Part shown: positions 1 through 7,068 of the stretch, piece after piece
Position numbering within the stretch: the stretch's first letter is position 1
Layout: each line of letters begins with the position of its first letter
NCBI GenBank assembly: GCA_937860195.1
Contig: CALMBN010000084.1
Coordinates: forward strand, 1-8,747
Direction of reading: 5' to 3'
DNA length: 8,747 nucleotides
Source: an uncultured Novosphingobium sp.
GTDB taxonomy: Bacteria > Pseudomonadota > Alphaproteobacteria > Sphingomonadales > Sphingomonadaceae
The notes under the pieces: model-generated
Database searches by the model: none
What the model was told of the DNA's origin: nothing
What the model saw: the letters and a program-made list of their open reading frames with translations, nothing else
Program-made: the position numbers and the translations under genes

Positions 1-39
1 TTATTCCCGTGCGAGGGGTGCTTGGCAAGCCCAACTCCC

Positions 40-525
40 TCAGTTCGCATCCTCGGGCGTTACCACGATCACCACCCGGCGGTTCTGGGTGCGGCCTTCT
101 TCGGTGGCGTTGCTGGCGATCGGCTGGGTTTCGCCCACGCCTTGATCGCGCAGTCTGGCCGGGTCCATGCCGTGCGCCACAAGTCCGGCCTTGACCGAAG
201 CGGCGCGGCGCTGGGACAGGGCGAGGTTATAGTCCGGTGCGCCGGTCGAATCGGTGTGGCCGACCACGCCCGCGCCGGTGATCCCGACCTTGAGCAACAC
301 CGTGGAAAGCCGCAGCAGCACGCCGTCCGCAGCCGGGCTGAGATCGCTCTTGTCGACTTCGAACAGCACCCGGTCTTCGAGGCCCAGCTCGTAATTCTCA
401 CCAGCCGGTTTGAAACCCAGCCCGGTCATCGCCACGACCTGAACCTTTGAAAAGCTCCGCTTGTCCGGCACGGTCTGGCAGGCGGCCAGCGCGGCTATCA
501 GCAGGATGGCGATCAACTTGCGCAT
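40..525 (-). CDS. yfiB: YfiB-like OmpA-family outer-membrane lipoprotein
   Basis: A 161-residue lipoprotein, last gene of the yfiRNB operon. The N-terminus has a short basic and hydrophobic signal ending in the lipobox L13-A14-A15-C16. Residue +2 is Gln, not Asp, which favours outer-membrane sorting. After a linker of about 30 residues, an OmpA C-terminal peptidoglycan-binding domain spans roughly residues 45-156. It carries GHTDSTG (D92), a full match to NX2LSX2RAX2VX3L (N100 to L115, with R107), and NRRV (148-151). D92 and R107 are the expected diaminopimelate contacts. In the known Yfi system this protein binds peptidoglycan and, when activated, captures YfiR through its N-terminal linker, relieving inhibition of YfiN. 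The length is close to that of Pseudomonas YfiB. The gene lies 14 bases after the yfiN stop, and its Shine-Dalgarno AGGGAA overlaps that stop codon. The lipoprotein and OmpA calls are firm. The YfiB identity rests on context and a remembered resemblance to the Pseudomonas protein. Confidence 0.9.
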   Translation of the reverse strand: MRKLIAILLIAALAACQTVPDKRSFSKVQVVAMTGLGFKPAGENYELGLEDRVLFEVDKSDLSPAADGVLLRLSTVLLKVGITGAGVVGHTDSTGAPDYNLALSQRRAASVKAGLVAHGMDPARLRDQGVGETQPIASNATEEGRTQNRRVVIVVTPEDAN

Positions 526-539
526 GGGCAGCGGGTTCC

Positions 540-1754
540 CTAGTCAGTCAGGCCTTTGTGGCCCTGCTTGTCGGCATACATCGCCGCATCAGCGCGGCGC
601 AGCAGTGCCTCTGCCGTTTCGCCCGCTTCGCCAGAGAATGCAACACCTACGCTGAGGACCGAAGTAACTGCGAAGCCATCGGGCAGGCGATAGGGCTGTG
701 CCATCGCGGCGCGGATCCGCTCGACCACGCCATCAACCTGATCGGCCTGCGCGAAGGAGCCAAGCAGGATTGCAAACTCGTCTCCGCCAAGGCGATAGGC
801 CCGGTCAACCCCGCGGATCGCGCCGCGCAGCAGTTCGGCCACCGCGATCAACGCCGCATCGCCAGCCTCGTGCCCGTGCTCGTCATTGATCACCTTGAAA
901 CGATCGATGTCGAGATAGAGCAGCGCGAAGGTCACTCCGCTGGAGTGGGAGATGGCCAGAGCTTCGGCGAGGTGCGCGTCAAACAGCGCGCGGTTGCCCA
1001 GCCCGGTCAACTGATCATGGCTGGCGCGGCGGACAAGCTCGGCATTTTCGGAGGTAAGACCGGCGTGCCAGCCTTGCAGTTCGGCCAGCAGCGCGTTGAA
1101 ATCGCGGCCAAGCTGGTCAATCTCGGCAATGCCGGAGCTGGGGACGCGCTTTTCGAAAGCCCGGTCCTGACGGACGGCGTGGGCCACCTCGGCGACATGT
1201 TCAAGCGGGGCAATCACATCGCTCTGCAGGCGGCGGGCGAGGATCCGGGTGGCGAGCACGGTCAGCCCGAGGCACGACAAGGCGATGATAAGGCCCGCGA
1301 GGCCATAGCGCAGCAAGCCTTCGGAATTGCCGTGGATCCGCACTTCGGCCAGTTGCTCACTGCCGCGCCGGATTTGGCTGATCACCGGCTCGGGCCAGAA
1401 AAAGCGATTGGCGGCGCGGCTGAGCGAGGCAAGCGCGCCGGAATGCGGATTGGTCCATTCGCTGAGCAGCCGGCCCTTGGCATCGCGCACCTCGACCCGT
1501 TCAACCCCGCGACCCGCCGCAACCGAGATCACGCCCTCGCGGATCGCCTCGCGGTCTTCGAAGACAACGGCAGGCTCAACCGTATAGGCAGTGGTTCTTG
1601 CGACCAGTTCAAGATTGCGTTGGGCATAGGTGCGGATCACCAGCCCGCCGCTGAGCACCAGGCTGGCGGTGGCGAGCAGCACGGCGAACAGGATCAGGCG
1701 CAGGTGCGCGCGGGCGAGCAGATCGCGCAAGGTCGGCAGGCGAGGCTCGGCCAT
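540..1754 (-). CDS. yfiN: Membrane diguanylate cyclase YfiN (DgcN/TpbB type)
   Basis: A 404-residue diguanylate cyclase that makes cyclic-di-GMP from two GTP. Order: cytoplasmic N-terminus, TM1 (about 20-40), periplasmic PAS-like CHASE8 sensor (about 41-147, with YTVEPAVVFED at 57-67), TM2 (about 149-168), HAMP (about 170-230, with FEKRVP at 200-205), and GGDEF (about 243-400). The cyclase domain has DQLTGLGNR (247-255), D282 in LDIDRF, N290, GHEAGD (294-299) and an intact GGDEF (323-327). The inhibitory I-site R314-G-V-D317 lies five residues before GGDEF, so product feedback is expected. There is no EAL domain, and the protein ends soon after GGDEF, so it is shorter than the Pseudomonas protein. 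ATG at 1754 is chosen because it lies 2 bases after the yfiR stop and directly precedes the TM region. The reading frame stays open to 1997, but that extension lies inside yfiR. A GTG at 1760 overlapping the yfiR stop is an alternative start. YfiR is expected to bind the periplasmic domain and inhibit it. Confidence 0.93.
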   Translation of the reverse strand: MAEPRLPTLRDLLARAHLRLILFAVLLATASLVLSGGLVIRTYAQRNLELVARTTAYTVEPAVVFEDREAIREGVISVAAGRGVERVEVRDAKGRLLSEWTNPHSGALASLSRAANRFFWPEPVISQIRRGSEQLAEVRIHGNSEGLLRYGLAGLIIALSCLGLTVLATRILARRLQSDVIAPLEHVAEVAHAVRQDRAFEKRVPSSGIAEIDQLGRDFNALLAELQGWHAGLTSENAELVRRASHDQLTGLGNRALFDAHLAEALAISHSSGVTFALLYLDIDRFKVINDEHGHEAGDAALIAVAELLRGAIRGVDRAYRLGGDEFAILLGSFAQADQVDGVVERIRAAMAQPYRLPDGFAVTSVLSVGVAFSGEAGETAEALLRRADAAMYADKQGHKGLTD

Positions 1755-1756
1755 GC

Positions 1757-2320
1757 TCACAGCCCGCCCTGCGCAACCCGCAGCACACGCGGATCGACTT
1801 TCAGGCCCGAGCGGGAAACCGCATCGATGTTGAGCCGGAAGCTGAGCGAATCCGGCTTGTAGGTCAGCGTAAACATCGCCTCGCTGGTATTGCCGGGATC
1901 GGCCTCGGCAATGGTCAGCACGCCGCGCCCGCGCACTGCGCCGGTCAGAGCGCGCTGTTGGCCGACCGGCATCTGGCCGAGGTAGAGGACGTGACACCCG
2001 CCAATACCTGCGCCGCTGGCTGCCACATTTCGGCGCTCCACCCGGCGGCCGTCAGACAAGCGCAAACTGGCAAGCTGCGCGGCGTGCTGGGCCGGGCCCG
2101 CAATGCACAGCACCACCGGGTCGATCGGGCTGGGCCAACGGGTATATTCGATCACTGCCCTGACCGTCCGCGCCACCGCCCCGGCATAGCGACTATCCCC
2201 GGCCGCACTGCCGCCCAGCGGCATATCAGCCATCGCGAGCAGCGATAGGGTATGCCCCGCCATCGCCGACGGCGCGGTGGCGACCAGAAGCGGAAGCGCA
2301 AGGAGGGAAAAACGGCGCAT
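1757..2320 (-). CDS. yfiR: YfiR-like periplasmic repressor (DUF4154)
   Basis: A 187-residue secreted protein and the first gene of the operon. A signal peptide is clear (MRR, then a hydrophobic stretch), with likely cleavage after A-M-A at residue 21. The mature part fits the YfiR/HmsC-like DUF4154 family: YAGAV...IEYTRWP (45-63), VVLCIAG (69-75), GGCHVLYLG (107-115), and a C-terminal stretch FRLNIDAVSRSGLKVDPRVL (161-180) that is the family hallmark. Only two cysteines occur, C72 and C109, at positions matching the C71/C110 pair I recall from Pseudomonas YfiR. The second pair (C145/C152 there) is absent. In the known system YfiR inhibits YfiN in the periplasm, its folding is redox sensitive, and YfiB sequesters it. 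The ATG at 2320 directly precedes the signal peptide. The upstream ribosome-binding sequence (GAGGCAGG) is only moderate. The stop lies 2 bases before the yfiN start, which suggests coupled translation. Confidence 0.88.
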   Translation of the reverse strand: MRRFSLLALPLLVATAPSAMAGHTLSLLAMADMPLGGSAAGDSRYAGAVARTVRAVIEYTRWPSPIDPVVLCIAGPAQHAAQLASLRLSDGRRVERRNVAASGAGIGGCHVLYLGQMPVGQQRALTGAVRGRGVLTIAEADPGNTSEAMFTLTYKPDSLSFRLNIDAVSRSGLKVDPRVLRVAQGGL

Positions 2321-2408
2321 GATAGCCTGCCTCTAGCGCGGTAGCAGGAGCGTTCAAACAACATTGCGTGTGCGCCATGGCTATGTTTTTCTACAGGTTG
2401 GCGGCGCG

Positions 2409-2430
2409 ATTGGTTTCGGCTGCAACCAAT
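2409..2430. promoter_or_regulatory. Perfect inverted repeat, candidate operator for putA
   Basis: ATTGGTT (2409-2415) and AACCAAT (2424-2430) are exact reverse complements separated by 8 bases. The repeat ends 15 bases before the putA ATG and just before its Shine-Dalgarno. A dimeric regulator bound here could control putA. In other alphaproteobacteria putA is controlled by the Lrp-type protein PutR, but no putR gene lies in this window and the link is inference. As RNA the repeat could instead form a 7-bp hairpin in the leader. Confidence 0.4.
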
Positions 2431-2433
2431 GCT

Positions 2434-2437
2434 AGGA
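2434..2437 (+). promoter_or_regulatory. Shine-Dalgarno deciding the putA start
   Basis: AGGA sits 8 bases before the ATG at 2446, a good spacing. This favours 2446 over the GTG at 2368 in the same open frame, which has no comparable site and would add 26 residues unlike the PutA family. Confidence 0.7.
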
Positions 2438-2445
2438 TTGGCGGC

Positions 2446-5400
2446 ATGTCTGTTCAGATCGACCGTTCGGCCCTGCGCGCCGCCTTTCGCCTCGATGAAG
2501 AAACCTGTGTCGCCGAACGGTTGAGGCAAGCCGCCCCGGCCAGCGCAGTCCATGCCGAAGCCAGCCGGATCGCGGCGCGGCTTGTCGAAGGCGCGCGAAA
2601 TCGCAAGGCCAGCGGCCTCGATGCGTTCCTGCAAACCTATGGGCTTGGCACCGATGAAGGGATTGCGCTGATGTGCCTGGCCGAGGCGCTGCTCAGGGTG
2701 CCCGATGCCGCCACTGCCGATGCGCTGATCCAGGACAAGCTGGGCGGGATCGACTGGTCGGAACATGTCGGGGAAAGCGACAGCACCTTCGTCAATGCCG
2801 CGACGTTTTCGCTGATGCTGACCGGACAGGTGCTCAGCCAAAAGCAGGCCGGCGGGTTCGGGGCTTCGCTCAAGCGCGCGGTCGGGCGGCTGGGCGAACC
2901 CGTGATCCGCACCGCGACCTTGCAGGCGATGAAGATTCTGGGCGGGCAATTCGTGTTCGGGCGGACCATCGACGAAGCGCTGGTTCGCGCCGCACCAGAG
3001 CGAAAGCTGGGTCTGACCCACAGCTTTGACATGCTGGGCGAAGCGGCGATGACTTTCGACGATGCCGAGCGCTATCGGCGTTCCTATGCCAACGCGCTGG
3101 CGCGGATTGCGCAGGAGGCCGGGGAAGGCGTGGTCCGCTCGCCAGGGATTTCAGTCAAGCTTTCGGCGCTGTTCCCGCGCTATGATTTCCTCCACGCCGA
3201 AGCGGCCAAGGCAGTGCTTGTGCCGCTACTGAAAGACTTGGCCGTCACGGCCCGCGATGCCGATGTGCATTTCACCATCGATGCCGAAGAGTCCGAGCGG
3301 CTCGAACTGTCGATGGACATCATCGAGGAACTGGTGGCCGATGCAGAGCTGTTTCAGGGCGGCTGGCAAGGTTTTGGCATTGCCTTGCAGGCCTATTCAA
3401 AACGCGCGGTGCCGCTGTGCGAATGGGTCACGGCGCTGGCCCGAAAATATCACCGCCGGATCATGGTCCGGCTGGTCAAAGGGGCCTATTGGGACAGTGA
3501 GGTCAAGCTCAGCCAGGTCGGCGGACATAGCGATTATCCGGTGTTCACCCGCAAGGTTTCGACCGATGTTTCGTATCTTGCTTGCGCTGCCAAACTGCTC
3601 GCTGCGCCCGACGCGATCTATCCGGCCTTCGCCACCCACAACGCCTTCACCATCGGTGCGATCAAGGCGCTGGCGGGCACCACCGAGTTCGAATTTCAGC
3701 GGCTCCACGGCATGGGCGAAGACGTTTTCGAGGAACTGGCCAAGCTTGAAGCCGAAGCCGGTCAGCCGCGCACCCCGGTCCGGATCTATGCTCCGGTTGG
3801 CGGGCACAAGGACCTGCTGGCCTATCTGGTTCGGCGCTTGCTTGAAAACGGCGCGAACAGCTCGTTCGTCAACCGGATGGCCGATGCCGAAGTTCCGGTT
3901 GCCGAACTGGTCGGCGATCCGGTCGCGGAGCTGGCGGCGCTGTCCCCCCGTCGTAATCCGGCGATCCCGTTGCCGCGCGATATTTTCCCGGAGCGGGTCA
4001 ACAGCGCCGGAGCGGACCTGGCCGATCCGCTGGTGCGCGTGCCGTTGCTGGCGGAATTGGCAGCACTGGCCGCCGTGCCGCTCGACCCAATCACGGATGT
4101 TGATGCCGAGCAAGTCGCGGCCATGGTCGGGGTGGCTGCCAATGCTCAAGGGGCATGGGACTCGCGTGGCGGTGAAGCGCGGGCCAAGTTGCTCGAAGCG
4201 ACCGCCGATCTTTACGAGATCCATGCTGTCCAGTTCCTCTCACTGTGCCAGCGCGAGGCTGGAAAATCATTGGTCGATGCGGTGCTCGAACTGCGCGAGG
4301 CGGTCGATTTTCTGCGCTATTACGCCGCCGAAGCGCGCCGTCTGTTTACCCCCGAAGGCGAAGCCTTGCCCGGCCCAACCGGCGAAAGTAACCGGATGTC
4401 ACTCCACGGACGGGGCGTGTTCGTGGCGATCAGCCCGTGGAACTTCCCGCTGGCGATCTTTACCGGGTTGGTCGCCGGGCCTTTGGCCGCAGGCAATAGT
4501 GTGATCGCCAAACCGGCGGAGCAAACTCCGCTTATTGCGGCGCTGGCAGTGCAACTGATGCACGAGGGCGGCATTCCGATAGACGTGGTGCAGCTTGCCG
4601 TCGGCGACGGCCAAGTCGGCGCGATGCTAACCTCAGACTCTCGGATTGCCGGAGTGGCCTTCACCGGCTCAACCGAAACGGCCCGCGCGATCAACCGGTC
4701 GCTCGCCAATCGCGATGGGCCGCTCGCAACACTGGTCGCCGAAACCGGCGGGCAGAACGCGATGATCGTCGATAGCTCGGCCCTGCCCGAACAGGTTACG
4801 CGTGATGTCGTTGCAAGTGCGTTTCAGAGCGCGGGACAGCGCTGTTCGGCGCTGCGGGTGCTGTACCTGCAAGATGATGTCTACGACTGCATGCTGGAGA
4901 TGATCCGCGGCGCTTTTGCTGCACTGGTGATCGGCAACCCCGAAGACCTCGCCACCGATGTCGGCCCGGTGATCGATGCCGAAGCCAAGGCCAAGCTTGA
5001 CGCCCACATCACTGCGATGCAGCAGTCTGGTCACACCGTGTGGCAGCGTGAGCTTCCCGCCGCCTGCGCGCATGGCACCTTCGTCGCCCCCGCGATCATC
5101 GAGATCGGTTCGATCCGCGAGCTTGAAACCGAAAACTTTGGCCCGGTGCTCCACGTCGCGCGTTTCAAGGCCGAGGCGTTGGAGCAGGTGATCGCCGACA
5201 TCAACGCCACTGGCTTTGGCCTGACCCTTGGCCTCCACAGCCGGATCGACGCGACCCGGCGGCTGGTCGAAAGCAAGGCGCGGGTCGGCAATTTCTATGT
5301 CAACCGCAACCAGATCGGCGCGGTAGTCGGCAGCCAGCCGTTTGGCGGCGAAGGGCTATCCGGCACCGGCCCCAAAGCGGGCGGCCCGCATTACCTCGCC

Positions 5401-5478
5401 CGGTTCGCGACCGAGCGGGTGACCTGCATCGACACCACAGCAGCGGGCGGCAATGCCAGCCTGATGGCGGGGAGCTAG
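2446..5478 (+). CDS. putA: Bifunctional proline dehydrogenase / P5C dehydrogenase PutA
   Basis: A 1010-residue bifunctional enzyme. The FAD-dependent proline dehydrogenase half oxidises proline to pyrroline-5-carboxylate. The NAD-dependent aldehyde dehydrogenase half oxidises the hydrolysed product to glutamate, with channelling between the two sites. An N-terminal helical arm (about 1-150) leads into the PRODH barrel (about 170-480), with SFDMLGEAA, FTIDAEES (276-283), RLVKGAYWDSE (about 342-352), Y448 in RIYAPVG, and R463-R464 in RRLLENGANSSFVNR. The last three residues correspond to Y540/R555/R556 of the E. coli enzyme. The dehydrogenase half (about 530-990) has SPWNFP (N666), FTGST (739-743), ETGG (E766), catalytic C800 in GQRCSALR, ENFGP (896-900), and the PutA-typical QPFGGEGLSGTGPKAGGPHY near the end. 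There is no N-terminal ribbon-helix-helix domain and no C-terminal extension, so this is the short type A form (about 1000 residues), which cannot repress its own gene. Regulation must come from another protein. Confidence 0.97.
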   Translation: MSVQIDRSALRAAFRLDEETCVAERLRQAAPASAVHAEASRIAARLVEGARNRKASGLDAFLQTYGLGTDEGIALMCLAEALLRVPDAATADALIQDKLGGIDWSEHVGESDSTFVNAATFSLMLTGQVLSQKQAGGFGASLKRAVGRLGEPVIRTATLQAMKILGGQFVFGRTIDEALVRAAPERKLGLTHSFDMLGEAAMTFDDAERYRRSYANALARIAQEAGEGVVRSPGISVKLSALFPRYDFLHAEAAKAVLVPLLKDLAVTARDADVHFTIDAEESERLELSMDIIEELVADAELFQGGWQGFGIALQAYSKRAVPLCEWVTALARKYHRRIMVRLVKGAYWDSEVKLSQVGGHSDYPVFTRKVSTDVSYLACAAKLLAAPDAIYPAFATHNAFTIGAIKALAGTTEFEFQRLHGMGEDVFEELAKLEAEAGQPRTPVRIYAPVGGHKDLLAYLVRRLLENGANSSFVNRMADAEVPVAELVGDPVAELAALSPRRNPAIPLPRDIFPERVNSAGADLADPLVRVPLLAELAALAAVPLDPITDVDAEQVAAMVGVAANAQGAWDSRGGEARAKLLEATADLYEIHAVQFLSLCQREAGKSLVDAVLELREAVDFLRYYAAEARRLFTPEGEALPGPTGESNRMSLHGRGVFVAISPWNFPLAIFTGLVAGPLAAGNSVIAKPAEQTPLIAALAVQLMHEGGIPIDVVQLAVGDGQVGAMLTSDSRIAGVAFTGSTETARAINRSLANRDGPLATLVAETGGQNAMIVDSSALPEQVTRDVVASAFQSAGQRCSALRVLYLQDDVYDCMLEMIRGAFAALVIGNPEDLATDVGPVIDAEAKAKLDAHITAMQQSGHTVWQRELPAACAHGTFVAPAIIEIGSIRELETENFGPVLHVARFKAEALEQVIADINATGFGLTLGLHSRIDATRRLVESKARVGNFYVNRNQIGAVVGSQPFGGEGLSGTGPKAGGPHYLARFATERVTCIDTTAAGGNASLMAGS

Positions 5479-5546
5479 CCCCCAAGACTTGCCTTGCGCT
5501 CCGGCCCCGCATAGCCTGCGTCGAAACGGGGTCAGGGAGAAGCGGC

Positions 5547-7013
5547 ATGAAGAAGTGGGTTCTGGGACTGGGCGCGGGTCTGCTCGCGTTGGGCGCTGTT
5601 GTCGGCGCGCGAACCGCAATGTTTGCACCTGAAGCGGTGGCCGATGGGTCCAAGATCAAGGTCGCTACAGCGGCCCCGTTCGATGTGAACCAGGCGGCCG
5701 AGCATCTTGGCGCAGCGGTGCGGTTCAAGACCATCAGCAATCAGAACGCCGCAGACAATGAACTGGCCGAGTGGGACAAGCTGCAAGCCTGGCTCGCCGC
5801 AACCTATCCAAAGACCCACGCCGCGATGAGCCAGGACAAGATCGGCCAGACGCTGGTCTATTCGTGGCCCGGCAGCGATACCGCTGCTCAGCCGATCATC
5901 ATGATGGCGCATCAGGATGTGGTCCCGGTCACGCCGGGGACAGAGAAAGACTGGAAGCACGATCCCTTTGCCGGGACGATCGCCGATGGCGCGGTCTGGG
6001 GCCGGGGCACAATCGACGACAAGGGCTCGCTCGTCGCCCTGTTCGAAGCGCTGGAAGCGCTCGCCATTCAAGGCTTCAAGCCCAAGCGCACGATCTATCT
6101 GGTCTCGGGCCACGATGAGGAAGTCGGCGGGACTGGCGCAGAGGCAGCGTCCAAATGGCTTGCCACGCGCAAGGTCAAGGCGCTGTTTGCGCTCGACGAG
6201 GGCGGAGTCATCACCAGCGACACCCCAATGATAAATGCCCCGGCGATGCTGATCGGGGTGGCCGAAAAGGGCTATATGACCTTGAAAGTCACCGCCAACG
6301 CAGCTGGCGGACATTCCTCGATGCCGCCCAAGGAAATCGGCACAGTCAATCTGGCCAAGGCAGTCGTGGCGATCCACCAGAACCAGTTCGCGCAGGAATT
6401 GCGTGGTCCGGCGGCGGCAATGGTCGAAGTTTTTGCGGCCAAGGCTGGCGGCCTGACCAGACTGGCGGTCGCCAACCGCTGGCTGCTTGGCGGGCTGATC
6501 ACTTCGAAGATGGCTGACAGCCCCAGTTCTGCTGCGATGCTTCACACCACCATCGCCCCGACTATGTTACAAGGCTCGCCCAAGGAAAACGTCCTCCCTC
6601 AAAGCGCAAACGCGCTGATCAACTACCGGATCGCTCCATGGGACAATTCAGCGCTGATCCTCGCCAAGACCCGCGAAGTGGTGAAAGGCCTGCCGGTGAC
6701 GGTCGAATTCGGTGAAAAAGCCCCGCGTGAACCGACCCCGGTTTCGTCGTCGACCTCGCTCGGCTGGCAACTGATCGTCGCATCGGCACAGGCCGGACAT
6801 GGCGGCGTGATCGCCTCGCCCTATCTGGTCGTCGGCGGCACCGATAGCCGCAGCATGGCCGGCGTGTCCGACGATGTCTACCGGTTCGCCGCGATCACTC
6901 TTGCCACAACCGAGACCAGGATGATCCACGGCACCAACGAGCACATGACGGTCAAAAATCTGGAAAGCCTGATTGCGTTCTACGCCCGGCTACTGGCAAC
7001 GGCGGCGGGGTAG
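5547..7013 (+). CDS. Membrane-anchored M20 zinc peptidase (carboxypeptidase S / PM20D1-like)
   Basis: A 488-residue M20-family metallohydrolase. Family members use two zinc ions to cut dipeptides, C-terminal residues or N-acyl amino acids. Residues about 4-21 form a hydrophobic signal or anchor without a lipobox, so the enzyme probably faces the periplasm. The zinc-site motifs are complete: H122 and D124 in MAHQDVV, bridging D157 in GRGTIDDKG, E191 (expected general base) and E192 in DEEVGG, D217 in LDEGG, and H461 in IHGTNEH. H256 in GGHSSMP lies in the lid/dimerisation domain and is the usual substrate-contacting histidine. GSPKENVLPQ and VGGTDSR also fit the carboxypeptidase S/PM20D1 branch. 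The length is typical of that branch and longer than simple M20 dipeptidases. The gene starts 68 bases after putA with Shine-Dalgarno AGGGAG 7 bases before ATG. Substrate cannot be told from sequence. Peptides are the default guess, N-fatty-acyl amino acids an alternative. Confidence 0.9.
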   Translation: MKKWVLGLGAGLLALGAVVGARTAMFAPEAVADGSKIKVATAAPFDVNQAAEHLGAAVRFKTISNQNAADNELAEWDKLQAWLAATYPKTHAAMSQDKIGQTLVYSWPGSDTAAQPIIMMAHQDVVPVTPGTEKDWKHDPFAGTIADGAVWGRGTIDDKGSLVALFEALEALAIQGFKPKRTIYLVSGHDEEVGGTGAEAASKWLATRKVKALFALDEGGVITSDTPMINAPAMLIGVAEKGYMTLKVTANAAGGHSSMPPKEIGTVNLAKAVVAIHQNQFAQELRGPAAAMVEVFAAKAGGLTRLAVANRWLLGGLITSKMADSPSSAAMLHTTIAPTMLQGSPKENVLPQSANALINYRIAPWDNSALILAKTREVVKGLPVTVEFGEKAPREPTPVSSSTSLGWQLIVASAQAGHGGVIASPYLVVGGTDSRSMAGVSDDVYRFAAITLATTETRMIHGTNEHMTVKNLESLIAFYARLLATAAG

Positions 7014-7031
7014 CCAAGCCCCTTGCCCTCC

Positions 7032-7047
7032 TTAATCGCGCGGTTAA
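7032..7047. promoter_or_regulatory. Near-perfect 16-bp palindrome before the acyl-CoA synthetase gene
   Basis: TTAATCGCGCGGTTAA reads the same on both strands except for one mismatched pair (T7036 against G7043). It lies in the 55-base gap between the M20 peptidase and synthetase genes, 21 bases before the synthetase ATG and 10 bases before its Shine-Dalgarno. The symmetry and position suit an operator for a dimeric repressor of TetR or similar type. It could also be a chance palindrome. No regulator gene is nearby. Confidence 0.35.
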
Positions 7048-7068
7048 AGTGCTGGGCAGGAGAGCCCG

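Larger units (their letters stand above)
2321..2445. promoter_or_regulatory. Divergent intergenic region yfiR / putA
   Basis: These 125 bases must hold the promoter for the minus-strand yfi operon and at least one promoter for plus-strand putA, because the two transcription units diverge here. I see no convincing sigma-70-like -35/-10 pair in either direction. The clearest structure is the inverted repeat at 2409-2430, annotated separately. The plus-strand reading frame is open from a GTG at 2368, but that stretch does not look like the start of PutA. Confidence 0.6.

Noticed and set aside
17..32. Small hairpin after yfiB (GCTT-GGC-AAGC flanked by GG/CC), possible terminator
   Set aside because: The stem is short with a bulge and no T-run follows in the minus-strand direction, so a terminator call is not supported.
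447..1862. Long plus-strand open frame (471 codons) opposite yfiN and yfiR
   Set aside because: It is antisense to two genes with clear domain motifs, its translation shows no recognisable family, and long antisense frames are common in GC-rich DNA.
2410..2438. Possible promoter TTGGTT-17-TAGGAT for putA
   Set aside because: Only 3 of 6 and 4 of 6 consensus bases match, and transcription would start almost at the ATG, removing the Shine-Dalgarno that otherwise fits well.
2368..2445. GTG start giving PutA a 26-residue N-terminal extension
   Set aside because: It has no good Shine-Dalgarno, the extension is unlike PutA N-termini, and ATG 2446 has AGGA at good spacing.
2152..3021. Minus-strand open frame of 289 codons spanning the yfiR start and the putA 5' part
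   Set aside because: It overlaps two well-supported genes, its translation is low-complexity shadow sequence, and it crosses the divergent promoter region.
3257..4504. Plus-strand frame of 415 codons within putA
   Set aside because: It is an alternative frame of putA, rich in Arg, Ser and Trp as expected of a shifted GC-rich frame. The putA frame carries all the conserved motifs.
5505..5535. CCCCG...CGGGG hairpin between putA and the M20 gene
   Set aside because: The stem is only 5 bp with a 17-base loop and no T-run, easily due to chance in GC-rich DNA.
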